DNA from: Acidaminococcus fermentans
Lineage (GTDB): Bacteria; Bacillota_C; Negativicutes; Acidaminococcales; Acidaminococcaceae
Direction of reading: 5' to 3'
Length of the DNA: 8,415 bases
Assembly: GCA_004555735.1 (NCBI GenBank)
Contig: SFHH01000091.1
Coordinates: 1-8,415 of the forward strand
Numbering within the stretch: position 1 is the first letter of the stretch; the number at the start of each line of letters is the position of its first letter. Of this stretch, positions 1 through 5,378 are shown piece after piece. Both the position numbers and the translations under genes were made by a program. The notes below the pieces were generated by a model, which did not search any database, was not told the origin of the DNA, and saw nothing but the letters and a program-made list of their open reading frames with translations.

Positions 1-255
1 GAACATCTCTTTCCCTTCCGGGGCTTTGAAGTTGATGGTGCAGCCATATTTGCTGCGGTTGAAGTTGGCATAGTATACAGAGTTGTCGTTGATGAAGGGG
101 CCCATCTTCCGGGAATCATCCCCGCCTTTGGGGTTCTCGATCTTGATCACCGTGGCGCCCATATCGGCCAGGAGGGCACAGCAGTAAGGCCCTGCCAGCA
201 CCCGGGTCAGATCCAAGATTACGATACCTTCCAACAATCCTTTTGCATCATCCAT
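1..255 (-). CDS. Type III (CaiB/BaiF-family) CoA-transferase, N-terminal 85 residues only
   Basis: The 85 visible residues begin with MDDAKGLLEGIVILDLTRVL and continue with AGPYCCALLADMGATVIKIE, then a segment with a GDDSRKMGPF motif and a FNRSKYG motif. This is the hallmark N-terminus of family III CoA-transferases (PF02515), which move CoA between carboxylic acids through an aspartyl-CoA thioester in the cytoplasm. The catalytic Asp, expected near residue 170 of about 400, lies outside the window, so activity cannot be judged and the gene is cut by the left edge. The ATG is preceded by an AGAAGGA ribosome site about 6 bases away. The gene starts 50 bases after the permease stop with no terminator between, so the two are probably co-transcribed from the sigma-54 promoter at 1649-1664. 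Substrates (oxalate, carnitine, succinate, mesaconate and others occur in the family) cannot be read from this end of the protein. Confidence 0.92.
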   Translation of the reverse strand, partial: MDDAKGLLEGIVILDLTRVLAGPYCCALLADMGATVIKIENPKGGDDSRKMGPFINDNSVYYANFNRSKYGCTINFKAPEGKEMF

Positions 256-305
256 TTTGCATCCTTCTTTCTTTATTCTTTATCCTATAAATTTGGTTAA
301 CAGCA

Positions 306-1559
306 TCAGATCACACTGTACAAGCCCACCAGACCGGCGGAAACCGTCAGGGTCAGCAACAGGGCGGACAGAGCGAACATCTGGACGAACATCTTGTTTT
401 CCTTTTCTTTGGTAAAGCCAGGGTCCGTGGCGTTAGCTGCCAGGATCAGGCTGCCGCCAGTGGAAGCCGGGCTGAATCCAGCAAAGGAAGCGGTCAGGCA
501 CATGATGGTAATCAGTCCTTCCGGACGTACCCCTACTTGATCGGCGATGGAGCCAACGGTGGGGACCATGGTGGGCCATACCACGCCGATGGCGGAGCTG
601 AACCAGGAAAGGAGCCCGGCAGAGAGCCCTTGGATGGCCACGGCGCTTTTCGGAGTCATGATGGCGGCCAGGCCGGCGGACATGATGGTGACACCGCCCA
701 CCGCAGAAACGATGCTCATGAGCATGCCGACTCCGGTGACCATCATCAGGGTGGACCAGGGAACCGCTTTGATGGTGGCTTTTTCGTTATCCACGTTGAA
801 AATCAGGAGGACGATGGAGACGGCGAAGGAAATCAGGCCCACATTCCGTTTGAATACGGCACACAGGACGATCATCACCAGGAACCCAGCCAAGGTGGTG
901 ATCTGTTTCCGGTTCAGCGGAGGCAGGGATTCCTGTTCCTGGACGGCGATTTCTTTGACTTTGTATCCCTTATAGATGAAGTAGATCACTAGGGAAAGGA
1001 CAACGGTGGTCACGGTGGAATAAATCAGCACAGCGCTCTCGTAACCGGTGATCCCCTGGGCTTGGGCCAGGTTCCCGATCAGGACGCTTTCCGGCGTCAG
1101 AGGGGAGAAACGGCCAGCCATGGAACCGATTTCACCGATGGCAGCCAGCATCACCGAATTGTAGCCGGTGGTCTTGGACAGGGGCAGGCTCAGGGCCGCT
1201 ACGATCCCCAGAGCCGGCACACAGCCCGGTCCGATGGCTGCAATGGTGTAGCCGATCAGGTACATGATGATGGGAGCGGCCTTTACATGGCCTCCGGACA
1301 TATTGAGGAATTTCTTAGCCGTGAGCTCCAGGGTACCGTTGTTGGTGGCGATGGTGCACAGCAGGGAAACCCCCAGCAGCATGATGAAAGTGCTTGAACT
1401 GAAGCCTTTGATGATGATGGAATCGGTTTCTCCGATAGCGGCTCCGAAGATGGTGGCGGCCAGGATGGCTACCAGTCCTACGTTCTTTTTCAGGACGAAT
1501 CCTGTGATGATGACACTGACTAAAATAAGTAAGGAAATGATGGCAAGTGTCGAATTCAA
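306..1559 (-). CDS. MatC-like / SLC13-type carboxylate permease
   Basis: A 417-residue, very hydrophobic protein with about 11-12 predicted membrane segments and one charged central loop (about 200-218). The N-terminus resembles the MatC_N (malonate/dicarboxylate carrier) group of the ion-transporter superfamily. It carries an internal duplication: FVLKKNVGLVAI at 21-32 is echoed by AVFKRNVGLISF at 234-245, and AGRFSPLTPESVLIG at 148-162 by AGFSPASTGGSLILA at 360-374. Such paired re-entrant loops are typical of two-fold pseudo-symmetric secondary carriers. The start is TTG, chosen because an excellent AAAGGGAGGT ribosome site lies 8-9 bases upstream and no ATG fits better. It is the first gene after a sigma-54 promoter and precedes a CoA-transferase, so uptake of a carboxylic acid that is then converted to its CoA ester is the likely role. 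The exact substrate (malonate, another dicarboxylate, or something else) is inference. Confidence 0.85.
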   Translation of the reverse strand: MNSTLAIISLLILVSVIITGFVLKKNVGLVAILAATIFGAAIGETDSIIIKGFSSSTFIMLLGVSLLCTIATNNGTLELTAKKFLNMSGGHVKAAPIIMYLIGYTIAAIGPGCVPALGIVAALSLPLSKTTGYNSVMLAAIGEIGSMAGRFSPLTPESVLIGNLAQAQGITGYESAVLIYSTVTTVVLSLVIYFIYKGYKVKEIAVQEQESLPPLNRKQITTLAGFLVMIVLCAVFKRNVGLISFAVSIVLLIFNVDNEKATIKAVPWSTLMMVTGVGMLMSIVSAVGGVTIMSAGLAAIMTPKSAVAIQGLSAGLLSWFSSAIGVVWPTMVPTVGSIADQVGVRPEGLITIMCLTASFAGFSPASTGGSLILAANATDPGFTKEKENKMFVQMFALSALLLTLTVSAGLVGLYSVI

Positions 1560-1568
1560 GATAGTTAC

Positions 1569-1577
1569 CTCCCTTTA
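1569..1577 (-). promoter_or_regulatory. Strong ribosome binding site fixing a TTG start for the permease
   Basis: On the minus strand the sequence GGGAGGTAACTATC directly precedes TTG (1559-1557). The near-complete anti-16S match at normal spacing supports the non-ATG start, after which the first membrane segment begins at once. Confidence 0.75.
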
Positions 1578-1648
1578 GCTTTTCCCCGATTGGCCATACC
1601 GGGAAAAGTCGTCCAACGAATCGATCAAATTCATTTGCCCTACTATAA

Positions 1649-1666
1649 TGCAAATAGCGTGCCAAA
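1649..1666 (-). promoter_or_regulatory. Sigma-54 (-24/-12) promoter of the permease/CoA-transferase operon
   Basis: The minus strand reads TTTGGCACGCTATTTGCA. It matches the sigma-54 consensus TGGCACG-N4-TTGCA at every defined position, with the invariant GG (1663-1662) and GC (1651-1650) one helical turn apart. Transcription should start near 1638, leaving an untranslated leader of about 79 bases before the permease TTG. It lies downstream of the terminator of the adjacent sigma-54 activator gene, so that activator is the obvious regulator. Confidence 0.93.
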
Positions 1667-1691
1667 AATCAAATTTTTCTTTTTTTTATAG

Positions 1692-1755
1692 AAAAAAATC
1701 CTGTGAAAAGACCGTCGAGGCTACAGCTTCGGTACATTTCACAGGATATTTTTTC
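1692..1755 (-). terminator. Intrinsic terminator of the sigma-54 activator gene
   Basis: Perfect 11-bp outer stem (1698-1708 ATCCTGTGAAA with 1737-1747 TTTCACAGGAT). The loop holds an inner stem (CGAGGC 1716-1721 with GCTTCG 1726-1731, loop TACA). On the minus strand it is followed by a run of seven T (positions 1698-1692); on the plus strand by TTTTTT (1749-1754), so it could act in both directions. It separates the regulator transcript from the sigma-54 promoter only 26 bases further on. Confidence 0.85.
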
Positions 1756-1816
1756 TTTTTCAGATACGCTTCCCTAGCAGAGGGATCTGTTCTGTAGTGG
1801 CTATGGATCGTGTCAC

Positions 1817-1856
1817 CTGTCCCACATCTGTAACAGGCGGGACAGATGTGGGACAG
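1817..1856. promoter_or_regulatory. Perfect 15-bp inverted repeat, candidate enhancer (UAS) for the sigma-54 activator
   Basis: Arms CTGTCCCACATCTGT (1817-1831) and ACAGATGTGGGACAG (1842-1856) are exact reverse complements around a 10-base spacer. The repeat sits about 180-220 bases upstream of the predicted sigma-54 start site, the usual place for enhancer-bound activators, and ends two bases from the activator's stop codon. No T-run follows on either strand, so it is not an ordinary terminator. The inner edges give a TGT-N10-ACA spacing. Binding by the neighbouring Fis-type HTH protein is inference. Confidence 0.7.
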
Positions 1857-1857
1857 A

Positions 1858-3786
1858 TCACTGTTTCAGATGGCGGTAGAAAGTGCTGCGGCTGATCCCC
1901 AGTTCCCGGGTGGCTTGGGATACATTCCCCTGGTTCCGTGCCAGGGCCTCCTGGAGGACCGCAGGATCCAGCGGGGCGCTGCTGGGACGGAACGGTCGGG
2001 AGGGCGTAGGAGATACGGGGACGGGTGTCTGCTGCTGGCGTTTCCAATCTTCCTGGAGGATCTGCAGGATTTCTCCCTCCGTCTGGCCGCAGGAAAGCAG
2101 CAGGGAGATCCGTTCCACCACATTGGTCAGTTCCCGGACATTCCCCGGCCAGGCATAGTCTTTGCAGGCCCGCATGATGCGCAGGAAACTCTTGGCCTTG
2201 GACAGGTCCTGCTGAGCGGCCACCTGATGGTAAATGGTCCGGGCGATCTTCAGGTAGTCGTTTTCCCGCTGGCGCAGGGGAAGGATGGAAAGACTGAGCA
2301 CATTCAGCCGGTAGTACAGGTCTCGCCGGAATTTATCCTCTTCTACCAGCTGGAGCAGGTTCCGGTTGGTAGCCGCGATGACTCGGATATCTACCGGGAT
2401 CACCCGGTCGTCTCCTACCCGACGGACCTCTTTTTCTTGGAGGACCCGGAGCAGGGGAGCCTGGAATTCCAGGGGCAGGTCGCCGATTTCATCTAGGAAG
2501 ACGGTGCCTCCATGGGCCATTTCGAAAAGGCCGGCTTTGCCTCCTTTCTTGGCTCCCGTGAAGGAACTGTCCGCATAGCCGAACAGTTCGCTTTCCAGCA
2601 AGTCTCGGTTCAGAGCGGTACAGTTGACGGCTACAAAGGGGCCGTTCTTCCGGGGACTGGCATTATGGATCCCCTGGGCGAACATCTCCTTGCCCGTCCC
2701 TGTTTCTCCGTAGATCATCACTGTGAATTGGGAATTGGCAAAATCCCGGGCCAGTTTCTTGGCTTTCACGATGCCAGGGGAATTCCCCAAGATATCGGAC
2801 AGATGGTATTTAGCCACCAAGCCTTTTTCGTGGAGCTTTACCCGGATATCCCGTTCCATGGACTGGAGGGTCTTGATGTCCTGGAAGGTGGCGACGACTC
2901 CTTTGATCTGACCGTCCACCAGGATGGGGACCCGGTTGGTAGATACCAGGTTCCCCTGGAGCTGCATCATCTGGCCGATTTCTGATTTCCCGGTCCGCAG
3001 TACATTGGTGAGGTGGGTGTTGGGCAGCACGTCTTCGATAGGGCGCCCGGTGAAAGGCGGTCTGGCCGGGCGGAGCAGCTGGTTGGCGATTTGGTTGGTG
3101 GTGCTGATCTTCCCTTTTTCGTCGATGGCGATGATGGCATCATGGGTATAGTCCAGGATGTTCTGGTACCGTTCCAGCCGGATGTTCAGCTGTTCCTGCT
3201 TCCGGGCGTTGTCCAGTTTGTTCTGGTACAGCTGTTGGGCCGTTTCTAGGGCGTGGAGGATGGAGGCATCCGAACTTTCCACCCGGATATAGGGCAGATG
3301 GTAGAGCTTGGCATAGCGCTCGGATACGATCCCGCCCAGACCCCAGGCGGCTCCGTCCCGGACGGCCTGCTTCACCACCCGGCGGCATTCCGTACTGTCT
3401 TTGAAGGAATAGTGCTGCATCTTCAGGTCCAGCAGATAGCAGATGGTCCGCAGCTCGTTGCTGATCTCTTCTTCAAAGGAGAAGAAGGCGATGGGACGGG
3501 TCTCCTTCCGCAGACGCTGGATGGCCTGAATATAGTCGGATGCTTCGCTAGGGATGTTCACCACATCGATCCCCAGTTTTTTTCGCAGCAGGTCCCGGGT
3601 GCCCCGGCGGCTGATGAACAGGTATTTCCGTTCTTTCATCAACCGTTTGGCCAGGGCCACTGCGTTCTCCAGCTCTGCCACTTCCACCTGGACATTGAGC
3701 CCCTGGCGGGCAATCAAGGCTTTGGCCCGGGCTGCCAGGTTTTCCGTAGGTGCAATGAGACAAATCTTTGCGTCTTCCGAATCCAT
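1858..3786 (-). CDS. PrpR-type sigma-54-dependent transcriptional activator
   Basis: The 642-residue protein has the full architecture of a PrpR-like enhancer-binding protein. A PrpR_N ligand-sensing domain (about 5-180) is followed by a short coiled-coil-like linker (180-205), a PAS domain (about 205-310, with YTHDAIIAIDEKGKI), an AAA+ sigma-54 activation domain (about 328-560), a proline-rich linker (about 586-606) and a Fis-type helix-turn-helix at the C-terminus (about 608-642, NVSQATRELGISRSTFYRHL). Walker A is GETGTGKE (360-367), Walker B is VFLDEIGD (429-436), and WPGNVREL (546-553) marks sensor II. The sigma-54-contacting loop reads SSFTGA (407-412) rather than GAFTGA; the FTGA core is kept. 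PrpR itself senses 2-methylcitrate; the ligand of this protein is unknown. It has its own sigma-A promoter and lies directly upstream of a sigma-54 promoter serving a permease and a CoA-transferase, its likely targets. The ATG start has an AGAAGGA ribosome site. Confidence 0.95.
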   Translation of the reverse strand: MDSEDAKICLIAPTENLAARAKALIARQGLNVQVEVAELENAVALAKRLMKERKYLFISRRGTRDLLRKKLGIDVVNIPSEASDYIQAIQRLRKETRPIAFFSFEEEISNELRTICYLLDLKMQHYSFKDSTECRRVVKQAVRDGAAWGLGGIVSERYAKLYHLPYIRVESSDASILHALETAQQLYQNKLDNARKQEQLNIRLERYQNILDYTHDAIIAIDEKGKISTTNQIANQLLRPARPPFTGRPIEDVLPNTHLTNVLRTGKSEIGQMMQLQGNLVSTNRVPILVDGQIKGVVATFQDIKTLQSMERDIRVKLHEKGLVAKYHLSDILGNSPGIVKAKKLARDFANSQFTVMIYGETGTGKEMFAQGIHNASPRKNGPFVAVNCTALNRDLLESELFGYADSSFTGAKKGGKAGLFEMAHGGTVFLDEIGDLPLEFQAPLLRVLQEKEVRRVGDDRVIPVDIRVIAATNRNLLQLVEEDKFRRDLYYRLNVLSLSILPLRQRENDYLKIARTIYHQVAAQQDLSKAKSFLRIMRACKDYAWPGNVRELTNVVERISLLLSCGQTEGEILQILQEDWKRQQQTPVPVSPTPSRPFRPSSAPLDPAVLQEALARNQGNVSQATRELGISRSTFYRHLKQ

Positions 3787-3860
3787 CGTACCATCCTTCT
3801 CTGGGAAAACAGGCAGCGTAAAATCCTATTTTCCAGTAGTATATTTCAGCATGCTTCCTA

Positions 3861-3890
3861 ATTATAGAAAAGAGGAGCTAAAGCTGTCAA
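3861..3890 (-). promoter_or_regulatory. Housekeeping (sigma-A) promoter of the activator gene
   Basis: The minus strand has TTGACA (3890-3885) and TATAAT (3866-3861), both perfect consensus hexamers, 18 bases apart. Transcription would begin near 3854, about 67 bases before the activator ATG. Perfect boxes suggest steady, substantial expression of the regulator, with control exerted on its activity rather than its amount. Confidence 0.85.
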
Positions 3891-3898
3891 CAATCCCC

Positions 3899-3927
3899 TT
3901 TCCATTTCCGGCTGGGAGAAGTATACT
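3899..3927 (+). promoter_or_regulatory. Probable sigma-A promoter of the small ORF / DUF819 unit
   Basis: TTTCCA (3899-3904; 4 of 6 matches to TTGACA) is 17 bases before TATACT (3922-3927; 5 of 6). The start would be near 3934, giving a leader of about 27 bases. It stands back to back with the activator promoter, the two -35 boxes being only 8 bases apart. Confidence 0.5.
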
Positions 3928-3955
3928 AAAAATTATCATGCAAATAGGCAGGTGA

Positions 3956-3972
3956 TTCCATTGTCAATGGAA
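3956..3972. promoter_or_regulatory. Perfect 17-bp palindrome over the small ORF start
   Basis: TTCCATTGTCAATGGAA is an exact 8+1+8 inverted repeat. It overlaps the end of the ribosome site and both possible start codons (TTG 3961, ATG 3967). It sits about 22-38 bases downstream of the predicted transcription start, suiting a repressor operator. As RNA it could form a 7-bp stem with a 3-base loop that hides the start codon. Confidence 0.5.
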
Positions 3973-4080
3973 AAAGCAAAGAAATATCTGGAAGCAAAGG
4001 CCGGCGGTGTCCGGCTCACCGTGGAGGAATTGGAAAGCCTAGTGGGCCCGGACCGCGGGGTGGATGTGTGCAAAGAATGA
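3961..4080 (+). CDS. Putative small protein or leader peptide upstream of the DUF819 gene (39 codons)
   Basis: I do not recognise this product. The frame opens at TTG (3961), or at ATG (3967) giving 37 residues, and ends at TGA 4078-4080. An AGGTGA ribosome site (3950-3955) is 5 bases from the TTG and 11 from the ATG, so TTG fits better. The peptide starts SMEKAKKYLEAKAGGVRLTV and ends with GVDVCKE. It is charged and helix-prone, with no signal peptide or membrane segment. Its stop is 20 bases before the DUF819 start codon, which has its own ribosome site, so the two would form a small operon. Codon choice (GGC, GTG, CTG, CGG) resembles that of the neighbouring genes. It may be a true small protein, a translated leader, or a chance ORF. 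Confidence 0.5.
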   Translation: MSMEKAKKYLEAKAGGVRLTVEELESLVGPDRGVDVCKE

Positions 4081-4099
4081 ATAAGGAAGGAAGCTGTTT

Positions 4100-5323
4100 A
4101 TGGATACATTGATCGCACCGGAAAATACCTGGCTGCTGCTGGCCCTGACCTGCGGCGTGGTAGCAGGGGCCATCTGGTTGGAACAGGCTTATGCCTGGGC
4201 CTCTCGGATCTCCGGAGCTGTACTGGCTCTTATCGCGGCCATTGTGCTGGTCAACCTGAACGTGATCCCCAGCCATGCGCCACTTTATGACGATATGATC
4301 TGGGGGTACGCAGTGCCTCTGGCCATTCCGCTGCTGCTGCTCCAGGCCAACCTGAGCAAGATCTGGCAGGAAACGGGACGGCTGCTGTTCATTTTCCTCA
4401 TCGGGGCGGCAGGGACTGTCTGTGGTGCCGTCTTGGGGTGTTGGCTGTTGGGGAGCCGGATCGACGGATTGGCTAAGGTAGCGGCGATGATGACCGGATC
4501 CTACATCGGGGGCGGCGTCAATTTTGTGGCTTTGGCCGATGCCTTCCACACGGAAGGCACCCTGGTTTCTGCAACGGTGGTGGCAGACAACCTGAACATG
4601 GCGGTCTATTTCCTGGTGCTGCTGAAATGCGTGAGCAGCGCATTTTTTCAAAAATATTACCCTCATCCCCACATGGACCAGGTGGCCCGGGAGGGACGGG
4701 AAGATGCCCAGACCCAGGCGGCAGCCTATTGGCAGGCCAAGAACATTTCTCTGAAAGACATTGCTTTGGATCTGTTCTACGCCGTGGCGGTGGTGACCCT
4801 TTCCCAGAACCTGGGGAAGGTGCTGGGGGCGGCCATTCCTGCCGGCAGCGGCCTGGGGCATATGGCCAACACCTTCTTCAGCAGCCAATATGTGTGGATC
4901 ACCCTATTTTCCATGGGGTTTGCCACCTTTTTTGAAAAACAGGCGGCGGCCTTGGCCGGTGCCCAAGAAATCGGTACGTATTTCATTTACCTGTTCTTCT
5001 TTGCCATCGGGGTGCCTGCTTCTGTCATGGAAATCCTCCGGAACGCACCGCTGCTGTTCGTGTTCTGTTTCCTGATGGTCCTGGTGAACATGGCTTTCTG
5101 CTTTGTGGGCGGCAAGCTGTTCCATTTCAGTTTGGAGGATATCGTGCTGGCGTCCAACGCCAATATCGGGGGACCTACGACAGCGGCAGGGATGGCCATT
5201 TCCCAGGGCTGGACGGCCCCTGGTAGGCCCCAGCATGCTGGTAGGGACTTTCGGCTACGTGATCGGTTCCTACCTGGGCATGGTGGTAGGAGGGATATTA
5301 GGGGCGTAAAAAAGGGGGTGTGA
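4100..5323 (+). CDS. DUF819-family membrane protein with a 3'-end frameshift
   Basis: A roughly 400-residue polytopic protein of the DUF819 (PF05684, YjcL-like) family, predicted inner-membrane carriers of unknown substrate. Family signatures visible are PLAIPLLLLQANL (73-85), TGSYIGGGVNFVAL (132-145) and SNANIGGPTTAAGMA (352-366). About ten hydrophobic segments flank a soluble loop near 185-215. The start has an AAGGAAGGAAG ribosome site. After residue 373 (codon GCC 5216-5218) the frame turns into a hydrophilic, Arg/Gly-rich tail ending KKGV (407 residues). The plus-one frame instead continues as LVGPSMLVGTFGYVIG and a Gly-rich helix ending GGILGA at TAA 5307-5309. This would give a 402-residue protein of normal shape with its last membrane helix. 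One extra C in the CCCC run 5217-5220 explains the break. Whether this is a real mutation or a sequence error cannot be decided here. Confidence 0.85.
   Translation: MDTLIAPENTWLLLALTCGVVAGAIWLEQAYAWASRISGAVLALIAAIVLVNLNVIPSHAPLYDDMIWGYAVPLAIPLLLLQANLSKIWQETGRLLFIFLIGAAGTVCGAVLGCWLLGSRIDGLAKVAAMMTGSYIGGGVNFVALADAFHTEGTLVSATVVADNLNMAVYFLVLLKCVSSAFFQKYYPHPHMDQVAREGREDAQTQAAAYWQAKNISLKDIALDLFYAVAVVTLSQNLGKVLGAAIPAGSGLGHMANTFFSSQYVWITLFSMGFATFFEKQAAALAGAQEIGTYFIYLFFFAIGVPASVMEILRNAPLLFVFCFLMVLVNMAFCFVGGKLFHFSLEDIVLASNANIGGPTTAAGMAISQGWTAPGRPQHAGRDFRLRDRFLPGHGGRRDIRGVKKGV
5207..5309 (+). pseudogene. Displaced last membrane helix of the DUF819 protein (after frameshift)
   Basis: This segment continues the DUF819 protein in the next frame: removing one C from 5217-5220 joins GWTA to LVGPSMLVGTFGYV and onward to GGILGA-stop. 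The 29 restored residues make a convincing terminal membrane helix, whereas the unshifted frame yields polar sequence that resembles no membrane protein. The stop at 5307-5309 directly abuts the A-run of the terminator, as expected for the original gene end. Confidence 0.8.
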
Positions 5324-5339
5324 GAAAATTCACACCCCC
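5308..5339 (-). terminator. Terminator of the capA-like gene (copy 1 of a repeated hairpin)
   Basis: GGGGGTGTGA (5314-5323) pairs perfectly with TCACACCCCC (5330-5339) around a 6-base loop. On the minus strand the hairpin is followed by TTTTTT (5313-5308), the proper layout for ending the minus-strand gene at 5348. It is nearly identical to the hairpin at 7331-7361. Confidence 0.8.
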
Positions 5340-5378
5340 GAAAGGTGTCACACCTGCAGCACCCCTTTCGCTTTTTCT
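5339..5378 (+). terminator. Possible plus-strand terminator for the DUF819 unit
   Basis: CGAAA-GGTG (5339-5347) pairs with CACC-CC-TTTCG (5360-5370) with a two-base bulge and a 12-base loop, followed by CTTTTTCTTT. It lies inside the 3' end of the opposing capA-like gene. The bulge makes it weaker than the minus-strand hairpin beside it. Confidence 0.4.

Noticed and set aside
1817..1856. Inverted repeat read as the activator's terminator
   Set aside because: No T-run follows on either strand, and a stronger hairpin with T-run lies at 1692-1755.
1846..2496. A 216-codon plus-strand frame antisense to the activator gene
   Set aside because: It overlaps the conserved AAA+ and HTH coding region and its product resembles no family. 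Other plus-strand frames across 2512-3861 are rejected for the same reason.
4016..4888. A 290-codon minus-strand frame antisense to the DUF819 gene
   Set aside because: Its product is Gln/His/Pro-rich without any recognisable domain, as expected from the reverse complement of a GC-rich membrane protein gene. The plus strand has family motifs and a ribosome site.
5207..5240. Programmed plus-one frameshift in the DUF819 gene
   Set aside because: I see no recognised slippery site with stop codon, stimulatory structure or internal Shine-Dalgarno arrangement, and the family normally reads through here in one frame. A mutation or sequence error is simpler.
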